Below are positions 16,983 to 24,468 of a DNA stretch of 43,921 nucleotides, in pieces; positions within the stretch are counted from its first letter, which is position 1; every line of letters starts with the position of its first letter. The DNA is from Actinomycetota bacterium. Its GTDB lineage: Bacteria; Actinomycetota; CADDZG01; WHSQ01. A program made the position numbers and the translations under genes. The notes beneath the pieces were generated by a model that worked only from the letters and a program-made list of their open reading frames with translations, did no database searches and was not told the DNA's origin. The stretch covers positions 1 through 43,921 of the forward strand of contig WHSV01000023.1 in assembly GCA_009379915.1 (NCBI GenBank), given 5' to 3'.

Positions 16983-17294
16983 TTAGAGCTTCAGTTCGAT
17001 GTCGACGCCGGCCGGAAGATCGAGTCGCTGGAGCGAGTCCACCGTCTTCGGCGTCGGGTTGACGATGTCGAGCAACCTCTTGTGCGTGCGCATCTCGAAG
17101 TGCTCGCGCGAGTCCTTGTCCTTATGCGGCGACCGGATGACCGTGTAGATCGAACGCTCCGTGGGGAGCGGGATCGGACCGTTGACGCTCGCGCCCGTAC
17201 GAGTCACCGTCTCGACGATCTTCTTTGCGCTCTGGTCGATGACCTCGTGATCGTAGGCCTTCAGCCTGATCCGAATCTTCATTCCGGCTGCCAA
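16983..17294 (-). CDS. rpsJ: 30S ribosomal protein S10 (uS10, NusE)
   Basis: uS10 is part of the 30S head and, as NusE, joins NusB and NusG in antitermination. The protein shows [72 protein letters not shown], the full family signature. I chose TTG at 17292-17294 ([11 protein letters not shown], 103 aa), because the GAGAGGAAA ribosome binding site lies 7 bases before it but 19 bases before the ATG at 17282; actinobacterial S10 also starts a few residues before KIRIRL. It opens the S10 cluster after the tuf hairpin. Confidence 0.96.
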   Translation of the reverse strand: MAAGMKIRIRLKAYDHEVIDQSAKKIVETVTRTGASVNGPIPLPTERSIYTVIRSPHKDKDSREHFEMRTHKRLLDIVNPTPKTVDSLQRLDLPAGVDIELKL

Positions 17295-17329
17295 TTGGTT
17301 TCCTCTCTCAAAGTGCTCTGTTCAAAGCC

Positions 17330-17352
17330 CCGGCCCGGGGTCTCCGGGCCGG
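17330..17352 (-). terminator. strong hairpin after tuf, possible weak terminator or processing site
   Basis: On the minus strand, CCGGCCCGG-AGACC-CCGGGCCGG forms a perfect 9-bp GC stem with a 5-base loop 12 bp after the tuf stop. It is followed by GGCTTTGAAC, which lacks a real U-tract. It could attenuate read-through from fusA-tuf into the S10 cluster, or act as an mRNA processing site. No convincing promoter lies between it and rpsJ, so some read-through is likely. Confidence 0.55.
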
Positions 17353-17362
17353 TTGATGACTC

Positions 17363-18553
17363 TTATTCCGTGATCTTCACGACTCGGCCTGCGCCGACCG
17401 TGCGGCCTCCCTCTCGTATGGCGAAACGAAGTCCCTCGTCCATGGCGATCGGCTGGCCCAGCTCGACCGACATCTCCGTGTTGTCGCCCGGCATGACCAT
17501 CTCGGTTCCGTCGGGAAGCTTGACGGCGCCGGTCACGTCGGTGGTCCGGAAGTAGAACTGCGGCCGGTAGTTGTCGAAGAAGGGAGTGTGACGGCCACCT
17601 TCGTCCTTGTTCAGGACGTAGACCTGGGCCTCGAACTTGGTGTGGGGGGTCACGCTGCCCGGCTTGGCAAGTACCTGACCGCGCTGGACGTCGTCCTTCT
17701 TCGTCCCGCGCAGGAGGATTCCCGCGTTGTCGCCGGCCTGCGCCTCGTCGAGCATCTTGCGGAACATCTCGATACCCGTGACAACCGTCTTATCGGTCTT
17801 CTCCTTGATTCCGACGATCTCGATCTCCTCGCCGAGCTTCAGCATGCCCTGCTCGACGCGGCCGGTCACGACCGTGCCGCGGCCGGTGATCGTGAAGACG
17901 TCCTCGATCGGCATGAGGAACGGCTTCTCGGTGTCCCGCTCGGGCTCAGGAATGTATTCGTCCACCGAGTTCATGAGCTCGACGATCTGCTGAGCCGCCT
18001 CTTCGTCGCCGTCGAGCGCTTTCAGCGCGCTCACACGCACGACCGGGATGTCGTCTCCGGGAAACTCGTACTCGGTGAGCAGCTCGCGCACCTCGAGCTC
18101 GACGAGGTCGAGGAGCTCGGGGTCGTCCACCATGTCTACCTTGTTGAGAGCAACAACGATATAGGGCACGTTTACCTGCCTAGCGAGCAACACATGCTCA
18201 CGCGTCTGCGGCATGGGACCGTCCGCCGCGGACACCACGAGGATCGCGCCGTCGACCTGCGCGGCGCCGGTGATCATGTTCTTGATGTAGTCGGCGTGCC
18301 CGGGCATGTCCACGTGGGCGTAGTGCCGGTTCTCGGTTTCGTACTCAACGTGACTGATCGAGATCGTGATGCCGCGCTCCTTCTCCTCCGGCGCCTTGTC
18401 GATCTCGTCGAAGGATGAGAACTGCACGTTTGGGTTCTGCTCCGAAAGCACCTTGGTAATCGCCGCGGTAAGGGTGGTCTTGCCGTGGTCGATGTGACCC
18501 ATCGTTCCGATGTTGACATGCGGCTTGCTGCGTTCGAACTTAGGCTTAGCCAT
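17363..18553 (-). CDS. tuf: translation elongation factor Tu
   Basis: EF-Tu delivers aminoacyl-tRNA to the ribosome using GTP. G-motifs are complete: GHIDHGKTT (residues 19-26 region), the switch I segment [36 protein letters not shown] and SALKAL. Domains 2 and 3 follow, with [13 protein letters not shown] and [24 protein letters not shown]. At 396 aa it is normal. Variations from the commonest sequence are conservative (GHIDHG instead of GHVDHG). The ATG is at 18551-18553 with an AGAGGAGA ribosome binding site. It is the only tuf gene in the window. Confidence 0.98.
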   Translation of the reverse strand: MAKPKFERSKPHVNIGTMGHIDHGKTTLTAAITKVLSEQNPNVQFSSFDEIDKAPEEKERGITISISHVEYETENRHYAHVDMPGHADYIKNMITGAAQVDGAILVVSAADGPMPQTREHVLLARQVNVPYIVVALNKVDMVDDPELLDLVELEVRELLTEYEFPGDDIPVVRVSALKALDGDEEAAQQIVELMNSVDEYIPEPERDTEKPFLMPIEDVFTITGRGTVVTGRVEQGMLKLGEEIEIVGIKEKTDKTVVTGIEMFRKMLDEAQAGDNAGILLRGTKKDDVQRGQVLAKPGSVTPHTKFEAQVYVLNKDEGGRHTPFFDNYRPQFYFRTTDVTGAVKLPDGTEMVMPGDNTEMSVELGQPIAMDEGLRFAIREGGRTVGAGRVVKITE

Positions 18554-18586
18554 ATCTCCTCTTCCTCTCTCCCCTACCTCGTGATC

Positions 18587-18615
18587 CGGCAGGTAATGAG
18601 GGATCGTGCCTGCCG
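18587..18615 (-). other. hairpin in the fusA-tuf spacer
   Basis: CGGCAGG and CCTGCCG form a 7-bp stem around a 15-base loop in the 67-bp spacer between the fusA stop and the tuf start. There is no U-tract. It may be an mRNA processing or stability element; tuf usually needs more protein than fusA. Confidence 0.4.
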
Positions 18616-18620
18616 AGCCA

Positions 18621-20786
18621 CTATGCGGGTTCTCCGCGAACCGTTGCGACTACGTCGTCTGCAATTGACTTGGGTACTTCCTGGTAGCTGTTGAACTGCA
18701 TGGTGTAGGTGGCGCGCCCCTGTGTGCGGCTGCGCAACTCGGTCGCGTAGCCGAACATCTCGGCCAGGGGCACCTGAGCTTTGATGATTCGGTCCTGTCC
18801 GCGCTGGTCCATCGACTCGATGCGACCGCGACGTCCGGAAAGGTCCCCGATGACATCGCCCATGTGCTCTTCCGGCGTCACGACCTCGACGTCGAAGATG
18901 GGCTCGAGAAGTATGGGTCGTGCCTTCTTGACTCCGTCCTTGAAGCACATAGAGCCGGCGATCTTGAAAGCCATCTCGGACGAGTCGACGTCGTGGTAGC
19001 TGCCGTCGAGCAGGGTCACTCTCAGGTCGACGACCGGGTAACCGGCAAGGACACCGGAGGCCATGGCCTCCTGGACGCCCTGGTCGACACTCGGTATGTA
19101 CTCCTGCGGCACGCGTCCACCGCTTATCTTGTTGATGAACTCGTATCCACCGCCGGGACCGGTCGGCTCGATCGCGAGAACGACGTGGCCGTACTGACCC
19201 TTGCCGCCGGTCTGCTTGATGTAACGGGTCTCGACCTTGTCGATGGGGTTCTTGATGGTCTCGCGGTACGCGACCTGCGGCTTTCCGACGTTGGCCCCGA
19301 CCTTGAACTCACGGATGAGCCGGTCGACGATGACCTCGAGATGAACCTCACCCATTCCCGAGATGATGGTCTGACCGGTGTCCTCATCGGTGTGAACCCT
19401 GAACGTCGGGTCCTCCTCCGACAGCTTCTGCAGCGCAGTGCTCAGCTTCTCGGAGTCGACCTTGGACTTCGGCTCGATCGCGACGTCGATCACGGGGGCC
19501 GGGAAGGTCATCTCCTCGAGCAGCACCGGTGAGCTCGGATCGGTGAGCGTGTCTCCGGTCAACGTGTTCTTGAGACCGACGACCGCGACGATGTCTCCGG
19601 CGAAAACCGCGTCCTTGTCCTCGCGGTGGTTCGCGTGCATCTGGAGTAGGCGGCCGATGCGCTCCCTGCGTTCGCGCGTCGAGTTGAACACTTGGTCACC
19701 GCTCTTGAGGGTGCCCGAGTAAACGCGCATATAGGTCAGGCGTCCCACGTACGGGTCGGTCATGATCTTGAAGGCGAGCGAGGAAAAGGGCTCGGAGTCG
19801 TCCGGCTTACGCACCTCGACTTCCCCCGTAACAGGGTGTGTTCCCTGGTACGGCGGCACGTCGAGGGGGCTCGGCAGGTACCAGGTGACCGCGTCGAGCA
19901 GTGGCTGGACAGCCTTGTTCTTGAATGCCGAGCCGCACATGATCGGATTGATCGTCCCCGCGATCGTGCCCTTGCGAAGAGCCTTGCGAAGAGCATCGAT
20001 CGAGATTGCCTCGTCGCCGAGGTACGCCTCCATGACGTCCTCGTCGACGTCCGCGAGAATCTCGATCAGGTCGTGCCGCCACTGCTCGGCATCCGCCTTC
20101 ATGTCGTCGGGGATATCGCGGTCCTCCCACTCCTCGCCCATACCGTCGGACGGCCAGTAGTGGGCGATCATCGTGATGAGATCGACCACTCCGTGGAAGT
20201 TCTCCTCGCTTCCGATCGGAAGTTGGATGACTGCGGGAGTGCCGTTGAGTCGCTCGCGGATCATCTCGACGCAGCGGAAGAAGTCCGCGCCCGTACGATC
20301 CATCTTGTTCACGAAGCACATGCGCGGGACGTTGTACCGGTCGGCCTGCCGCCAGACTGTTTCGGACTGAGGCTCGACACCCGCGACGGCATCGAACACG
20401 GCAACTGCACCATCGAGAACCCGCAACGAGCGCTCGACCTCGACGGTGAAGTCGATGTGACCGGGCGTGTCGATCAGGTTGATCCAGTAGCCCTTCCAGT
20501 TCGCGGTAGTGGCCGCTGAAGTAATGGTGATGCCCCGTTCCTGCTCCTGGGCCATCCAGTCCATTACCGCGCCGCCCTCGTGAACCTCACCGATCTTGTA
20601 GGTCTTGCCTGTGTAGTACAGGATGCGCTCGGTCGTGGTTGTCTTGCCCGCGTCGATGTGAGCCATGATCCCGATGTTGCGGGTATGACTCAACGGATAC
20701 TCCCGGATGGTGGGAGCGCCGCCGCCCTTCACCGCCTTGAGCTGGGGCCCCTTTTGTTGTTTTTCGTTTTGAGCTGCTTCTGCCAT
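18621..20786 (-). CDS. fusA: translation elongation factor G
   Basis: EF-G drives translocation with GTP hydrolysis. The P-loop [11 protein letters not shown] lies at residues 42-52, followed by [46 protein letters not shown] and [10 protein letters not shown]. Domains II-V follow, ending with [31 protein letters not shown] chose the ATG at 20784-20786 (721 aa) because AGAGGAGAGAC lies directly upstream; a longer GTG frame begins inside the upstream hairpin. The start [20 protein letters not shown] adds a polar N-terminus about 25-30 residues longer than most EF-G proteins. Confidence 0.97.
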   Translation of the reverse strand: MAEAAQNEKQQKGPQLKAVKGGGAPTIREYPLSHTRNIGIMAHIDAGKTTTTERILYYTGKTYKIGEVHEGGAVMDWMAQEQERGITITSAATTANWKGYWINLIDTPGHIDFTVEVERSLRVLDGAVAVFDAVAGVEPQSETVWRQADRYNVPRMCFVNKMDRTGADFFRCVEMIRERLNGTPAVIQLPIGSEENFHGVVDLITMIAHYWPSDGMGEEWEDRDIPDDMKADAEQWRHDLIEILADVDEDVMEAYLGDEAISIDALRKALRKGTIAGTINPIMCGSAFKNKAVQPLLDAVTWYLPSPLDVPPYQGTHPVTGEVEVRKPDDSEPFSSLAFKIMTDPYVGRLTYMRVYSGTLKSGDQVFNSTRERRERIGRLLQMHANHREDKDAVFAGDIVAVVGLKNTLTGDTLTDPSSPVLLEEMTFPAPVIDVAIEPKSKVDSEKLSTALQKLSEEDPTFRVHTDEDTGQTIISGMGEVHLEVIVDRLIREFKVGANVGKPQVAYRETIKNPIDKVETRYIKQTGGKGQYGHVVLAIEPTGPGGGYEFINKISGGRVPQEYIPSVDQGVQEAMASGVLAGYPVVDLRVTLLDGSYHDVDSSEMAFKIAGSMCFKDGVKKARPILLEPIFDVEVVTPEEHMGDVIGDLSGRRGRIESMDQRGQDRIIKAQVPLAEMFGYATELRSRTQGRATYTMQFNSYQEVPKSIADDVVATVRGEPA

Positions 20787-20797
20787 GTCTCTCCTCT

Positions 20798-20818
20798 GGG
20801 TGACCTCCTCGGTCACCC
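20798..20818 (-). promoter_or_regulatory. hairpin in the rpsG-fusA spacer
   Basis: GGGTGACC-GAGGA-GGTCACCC is a perfect 8-bp stem with a 5-base loop, 12 bp upstream of the fusA ATG and 8 bp after the rpsG stop. The loop carries GAGGA, which looks like a Shine-Dalgarno core, while the functional AGAGGAGA lies just downstream of the stem. The hairpin could influence ribosome loading on fusA; it has no U-tract. Confidence 0.5.
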
Positions 20819-20826
20819 CCTTTAAA

Positions 20827-21297
20827 TCACCAGCGATAGTGAGCGAAAGCCTTGTTCGCCTCGGCCATCTTGTGCATGTCCTCGCGCCGCTTGACCGCCC
20901 CCCCAGTGCCCCCGGAAGCGTCGAGTATCTCTGCGGCCAGACGCTCGGCCATCGAACGCTCGCGCCGGTTGCGAGAGAAAGTTACGAGCCAGCGAATGGC
21001 CAGAGTGGTGCCGCGTCGAGAAATGACCTCGACCGGAACCTGGTATGTCGCACCACCGACGCGACGGCTGCGGACCTCGAGCAGAGGCTTGATGTTGTCG
21101 ATCGCCTTCTTGAGCACGGGCAAGGGATCCCTGCCGGTGCGGTCGCCGACTGCGGTCAAAGCGCTGTAGACGATGCCCTCGGCCAGGCTGCGCTTGCCAC
21201 GCGTCATGATGCGGTTGGTGACTTGAGTGACGAGAACCGAGCCGTAGATCGGGTCGGGGTTGATGTCCCTGCGCGAAGCAGGACCGCGGCGAGGCAT
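20827..21297 (-). CDS. rpsG: 30S ribosomal protein S7 (uS7)
   Basis: uS7 organises the 30S head and contacts tRNA in the E site. The protein shows [47 protein letters not shown] and then [32 protein letters not shown]. The length of 156 aa is standard. The ATG overlaps the rpsL stop as TAATG. In E. coli S7 represses the str operon through the rpsL-rpsG spacer; here there is no spacer, so that mechanism is unlikely. Confidence 0.98.
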   Translation of the reverse strand: MPRRGPASRRDINPDPIYGSVLVTQVTNRIMTRGKRSLAEGIVYSALTAVGDRTGRDPLPVLKKAIDNIKPLLEVRSRRVGGATYQVPVEVISRRGTTLAIRWLVTFSRNRRERSMAERLAAEILDASGGTGGAVKRREDMHKMAEANKAFAHYRW

Positions 21298-21671
21298 TAC
21301 ATCCCGCCCTTCTTGGCGCCGTACTTCGAGCGCGACTTGCTCCGGTCACGCACGCCGGCGGTGTCGAGAGCGGCGCGCACGATCTTGTAGCGCACGCCTG
21401 GGAGGTCTTTGACTCGGCCTCCACGGACGAGCACGATCGAGTGCTCCTGAAGATTGTGGCCGATTCCCGGAATGTACGCGGTGACTTCGATTTGAGAGGT
21501 GAGGCGGACACGAGCGACCTTGCGCAGCGCGGAGTTCGGCTTCTTGGGAGTGGTCGTATACACCCGGGTGCATACGCCCCTGCGCTGCGGCGACCCCTTC
21601 AGGGCCGGCGACTTCGACTTCTCTTTCTTGAACTGTCGCCCCTGGCGTACCAGTTGCTGAATCGTAGGCAA
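21297..21671 (-). CDS. rpsL: 30S ribosomal protein S12 (uS12)
   Basis: uS12 lies in the decoding centre. The sequence [37 protein letters not shown] and [23 protein letters not shown] is complete. The lysines at the streptomycin-related sites (TPKKPNS and GRVKDLPG) are of the sensitive type. I chose TTG at 21669-21671 (124 aa, the family length); GAGGAAGAGACG lies directly upstream. A longer frame back to 21734 adds residues without family support. It is the first gene of the str operon and has a long leader. Confidence 0.97.
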   Translation of the reverse strand: MPTIQQLVRQGRQFKKEKSKSPALKGSPQRRGVCTRVYTTTPKKPNSALRKVARVRLTSQIEVTAYIPGIGHNLQEHSIVLVRGGRVKDLPGVRYKIVRAALDTAGVRDRSKSRSKYGAKKGGM

Positions 21672-22113
21672 CGTCTCTTCCTCTCCGCTTCTTCGATGTT
21701 GCTCGTCTGCGGACGGACTCCCGCCCGCGTGCACGGGTGGAAGCCTTCTCCATGTGACCCGGTCGCTGCGCGCTCACTTGTGATCAACGCGGGCGCCGGG
21801 CGCCTCACCTCTATGGACCCGCCCACCGGCGTTCCGCACACGCGCAGGCGAACCGTTTGTTGCCGTCTTACCGGGAGATAGGGACCGGCGCCTCGAGGCC
21901 ACACGCCCTGGCATCCGGGATGTCCTCCCGCAGACACAATCGTTCGGCGATGTACCCCTGACTCCATCGGTTCCCGGGGCAACCGGGCCTTGCGAAGCTC
22001 ACCGAACTCGGGTTCTCTTACGTCCTCCGGCACCTCGTCTTCTCCCCTCGTGGTTCCAACCCGAGATAGGAAGACAAGCGCGCGGCGCATCTGAGCGTCA
22101 GACGCGACGGGTA
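21672..22113 (-). promoter_or_regulatory. long 5' leader of the rpsL operon
   Basis: From the promoter at 22114-22142 the expected transcript has about 435 untranslated bases before rpsL. On the minus strand the segment contains CGGTT...AACCG around 21970-21990 and the GC-rich GGCGCC-type stem near 21790. One open frame (21599-22090, starting ATG) runs through it into rpsL in another phase, but it resembles no family I know and its codon pattern is not convincing. I cannot assign the leader to a known ribosomal leader family. Confidence 0.4.
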
Positions 22114-22142
22114 AGGATAGGCGAGCGCCCTCAGGCGGTCAA
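22114..22142 (-). promoter_or_regulatory. promoter of the rpsL-rpsG-fusA-tuf operon
   Basis: On the minus strand TTGACC (22137-22142) and TATCCT (22114-22119) are separated by exactly 17 bp. This is the best sigma-70-type match in the 990-bp gap and points toward rpsL. The -10 TATCCT is the same hexamer as in the candidate infA promoter. Confidence 0.65.
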
Positions 22143-22662
22143 ACGGGTGTTCGAGTCCCCGCTCGGGTCGGTCGCAGCGGATCCAAACCCGCTGCGGGCG
22201 CGCCGCCGGGGAATCGGCGCCGTGCGCCCGTTTCAGGCCCGCTCGGGGGCTTAGCCAAAAGCAAAACCGGCGTCGGCGGGGGTGAGTTGGGTGCCGTGAT
22301 CCGGTTTCGAGGCCCGCTCCGGCTTGGGTCCCGGACATTCGACCAAACACGACGATCTGCGTCGGTAAATGGTCGAAAGTATGGCTTCGCGCGGCCTCAA
22401 TCGGCGTTCGGCTCGTTCTGTCGCCCACCGTGGTCGGATAACGAATATATCGGGCAAGAGTTGGGGTGGGCGGCCAACCGCAGCGGCAGGAACACGCCGG
22501 GGATACCCCAATCGGCCCTCGTTGGCGCCGATTTCGGTTCTCGCCGACGAACCCAACGGGGCGGCAAAATCAGGCCCCACTACGACGAATCGGCCCCGAA
22601 GTTGCGCCTTGCTTCTCGACGACGCGACCGGTCCGGGGATCGAGACCGAACAACCCTGAGGC
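22143..22662. other. non-coding gap between the ArsR-type regulator and the rpsL promoter
   Basis: No gene is supported here. The frames that are open lack ribosome binding sites and known domains. The segment holds at least two copies of a GC-rich repeat unit (about 22183-22244 and 22261-22330) related to the units upstream of rpoB. No clear terminator follows the regulator gene; the nearest inverted sequences are short. Confidence 0.6.
22183..22330 (+). repeat. two diverged tandem copies of the GC-rich intergenic repeat
   Basis: The better copy (22261-22330) reads GCAAAACCGGCGTCGGCGGG, then GGTGAGTTGGG, GTGATCCGGTTT and GCCCGCTCCGGCTT. An older copy just to its left shares GGCGCCGTG, CCCGTTTC and GCCCGCTC in the same order. 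The GCCCGCTC blocks are 75 bp apart (22237 and 22312). The same blocks in the same order form the repeat at 35324-35480. Confidence 0.7.
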
Positions 22663-23817
22663 TCAGCTCGGTGCGATCGACCTGACGTTGCCCGATGTCG
22701 TGGTGAATCCTGGATGCAGAAAAGACTGGAGGAGCTCGGAGGCCTGAGGAATGAGGTCATCGCGCAGGGTGTAGGTCTTGTCCTCACCCTCGCGCACCCA
22801 CACGAGGCCGGCCTGACGGAGGATCGCGAGGTGGTGGTAGGCCGTGGACTTGGCGCTGCCGAGCAAGTCGGTCGCCTCCCTGAGTGTCATCGAGCCCGCT
22901 GCCAGTCGCTTCAGGAGTCTCAGTCGGTTCGCATCGCCGAGCGCCTTGTAGAGCTTCACGAGCTGAGGCGGCGGCACGGACTCGTCCACACCCAGGCTGT
23001 CGTCCGACACCGGGAAGATGTAGATCATGACGTCACGATGCTCGGTCAAGAGAACCCAGGGACGAAGGATGTAGGTCGGTGCCATAAAGATGCGCCGGAC
23101 CCACGGCTCGGCGGCGAACTGAATGCCGTTGGTCGCGAGCTCGATGGTTCGCTCGAGCGAGAGCTCCCGTGACATCTTCAGCTTGGCCCTGTAGTCGCGC
23201 TCCATGATGGGAAGCGCTTCCCCCTCGTACAGCCCGAAGACCTCTTCGTCCCAGCGGCGGAGCGCCGTAACGAGGCCCCGCTGGACCGGTTCCGGGCCCA
23301 GCTTTAAGACGTGCTCGAGTGCCAGGACCAAGCCGTCGTTCTCTCCCCACTTGACGCGGGCTCCCTCGACGAGGGTGGTCTGAGCATCCGGATCACCCTC
23401 GACGGCGTCACGTATGACCTCGGCGGGGGCCGCCCGATGCTGGCCGTGATAGCCCACGAGAGCCAGCAGCACCTCGGTCGGCTCGCTGGTCTCGAGTTTC
23501 CCGAGAAAGGTATCCACGTCGTATTCGGGGCCGGAATCGAGAATGTAGCCGAACAGGTTCGCCAGCAATTTGCCGCAGGTCTCACCCAGTGTTCCGGGGC
23601 CTCCGAAGAGCGCCTCGATTTCTTCCAGGAGGTCGTCCGAGGCCTTGTTGCGCAACTCCTCGAGCCGCTCCTTACCCATGTCGTAGGTGTTGACGTCCTT
23701 GGTGAGACCAAGCAGGTCCCCGAGGGCCAGAATGCTCATCAGGAGCTCTGCCGCGCTGGACTGCACGACCTCGAGACCAATCGGAGTCGCGCGCTGGGAA
23801 AGATTTACGACCCGCAT
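22663..23817 (-). CDS. ArsR-type winged-helix transcriptional regulator with long N-terminal domain
   Basis: The C-terminal part (about residues 284-353) is an ArsR/SmtB-type winged helix: LVKLYKALGDANRLRLLKRLAAGSMTLREATDLLGSAKSTAYHHLAILRQAGLVWVREGEDKTYTL. No cysteine metal site (CxC) is present, so metal sensing is unlikely. Residues 1-280 are an uncharacterised helical region; the architecture resembles DUF5937-type ArsR proteins of actinobacteria, but I cannot confirm that from sequence alone. The ATG at 23815-23817 (384 aa) has AAGG 8 bases upstream. Its upstream region is full of GAAC/GTTC half-sites, which suggests that it regulates itself and the divergent small gene. Confidence 0.85.
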   Translation of the reverse strand: MRVVNLSQRATPIGLEVVQSSAAELLMSILALGDLLGLTKDVNTYDMGKERLEELRNKASDDLLEEIEALFGGPGTLGETCGKLLANLFGYILDSGPEYDVDTFLGKLETSEPTEVLLALVGYHGQHRAAPAEVIRDAVEGDPDAQTTLVEGARVKWGENDGLVLALEHVLKLGPEPVQRGLVTALRRWDEEVFGLYEGEALPIMERDYRAKLKMSRELSLERTIELATNGIQFAAEPWVRRIFMAPTYILRPWVLLTEHRDVMIYIFPVSDDSLGVDESVPPPQLVKLYKALGDANRLRLLKRLAAGSMTLREATDLLGSAKSTAYHHLAILRQAGLVWVREGEDKTYTLRDDLIPQASELLQSFLHPGFTTTSGNVRSIAPS

Positions 23818-23852
23818 GGGAAGAACCTTACCCAATTTAGCGTTCGAAACAT

Positions 23853-23870
23853 ATAGAACGAGTGTTCTAT
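23853..23870. promoter_or_regulatory. perfect palindrome upstream of the ArsR-type gene, possible operator
   Basis: ATAGAAC-GAGT-GTTCTAT is a perfect 7-bp inverted repeat 36 bp upstream of the regulator ATG. Its core GAAC-N4-GTTC also fits the Gram-positive and mycobacterial LexA (SOS) box pattern, so SOS control is an alternative to autoregulation. The related palindromes on the other side of this gap have different spacers (1 and 5 bp), which favours a dedicated regulator. Confidence 0.6.
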
Positions 23871-23931
23871 GCCATTGAGACGGTCCCTATCCGCAGATTC
23901 GGCTCTCACGCCCAGGTCCGGCCCTCCAGGT

Positions 23932-23960
23932 TTGACATCCATCGAACGGTTCGATAGCTT
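23932..23960 (+). promoter_or_regulatory. promoter of the 61-residue gene
   Basis: TTGACA (23932-23937) and TAGCTT (23955-23960) are separated by 17 bp on the plus strand. The spacer contains the right-hand palindrome ATCGAACGGTTCGAT (23941-23955), and a second palindrome covers the likely start site. This arrangement is typical of a promoter blocked by a bound repressor. Confidence 0.65.
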
Positions 23961-23977
23961 TCGAACAGGAGGTTCGA
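23941..23977. promoter_or_regulatory. two adjacent palindromic operators
   Basis: ATCGAAC-G-GTTCGAT (23941-23955) is a perfect 15-bp palindrome inside the promoter spacer. TCGAAC-AGGAG-GTTCGA (23961-23977) is a second palindrome with a 5-bp centre directly after the -10. Further single half-sites (AGAAC, TCGAAC) follow to about 24011. The half-site GAAC/GTTC is shared with the palindrome at 23853-23870 beside the regulator gene. Confidence 0.65.
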
Positions 23978-24049
23978 CGGTAGTAGAACGGCTCGAACCC
24001 ACGGCTCGAACGCAGGAGCCGGCCAGGACCCGAGAGGAGGGGTTGACCG

Positions 24050-24235
24050 ATGATTCCCATCGTTTCACTCGAGATCATCGAGGAGCGCCAGCGTGATCGG
24101 CGGGAGCAGGCGCGTAGGGAACGCGCCTCGAAGGCTCACGTCGATGGTGGGGCCGAAGCCCCCCGCTTCGGAGTGCGCCACGCGGTGGCCGGCACCCTCA
24201 GGCGAGTGGCCGACACCCTCGAGCCCATCACCTGA
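24050..24235 (+). CDS. small basic/acidic protein of unknown function (61 aa)
   Basis: MIPIVSLEIIEERQRDRREQ begins the protein; the middle is rich in Arg, Ala and Glu, and the end is RHAVAGTLRRVADTLEPIT, a likely amphipathic helix. It has no signal peptide, no membrane segment and no cysteine. I do not recognise a named family, although short proteins with this general composition are common in actinobacteria. The ATG has a strong AGGAGG ribosome binding site 9 bases upstream, and the gene is framed by a promoter with operators on one side and a terminator on the other, which together argue that it is real and separately regulated. Confidence 0.7.
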   Translation: MIPIVSLEIIEERQRDRREQARRERASKAHVDGGAEAPRFGVRHAVAGTLRRVADTLEPIT

Positions 24236-24247
24236 GTGCCGGCACCA

Positions 24248-24267
24248 GCGATCGTCTCGACGATCAC
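24248..24267 (+). repeat. dispersed hairpin repeat, copy after the 61-residue gene
   Basis: GCGATCGTC-TC-GACGATCAC matches the repeat found between ribosomal genes with one change in the last arm. It lies 13 bp after the stop of the 61-residue gene and is read in the same sense relative to that gene as the ribosomal copies are to theirs. It is followed by GCGAGAAAAGAAGG. Confidence 0.75.
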
Positions 24268-24368
24268 GCGAGAAAAGAAGGCGCAACATCCTGGGTTCGG
24301 GCGACCGACCGTATCGAAAGATCGTGTCCCCGCTCGGCAGGCGGTACCCAAAGCCCGGATCCAACATG

Positions 24369-24395
24369 AAGGCCCCCCTTCCCCCGGGGGGCCTT
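24369..24395 (+). terminator. intrinsic terminator after the 61-residue gene
   Basis: AAGGCCCCCC and GGGGGGCCTT form a perfect 10-bp stem with a 7-base loop, followed by CCTTTATT on the plus strand. It would separate the 61-residue transcript from the aminopeptidase gene that starts 74 bp later. Confidence 0.75.
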
Positions 24396-24468
24396 CCTTT
24401 ATTGTCCCGGGCTCGCTCGTGCCATCCGGTAACGTCGCTGTCTCCGTTCCGTACAGACGAGGAGGCGC

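Noticed and set aside
21599-22090. 163-codon open frame in the rpsL leader, running into rpsL
   Set aside because: No family resemblance, no ribosome binding site, and it overlaps rpsL in another phase.
22018-22787. Open frames in the gap between the ArsR-type gene and rpsL
   Set aside because: Composition is arginine- and proline-rich as in chance frames, and they cover the promoter and repeats.
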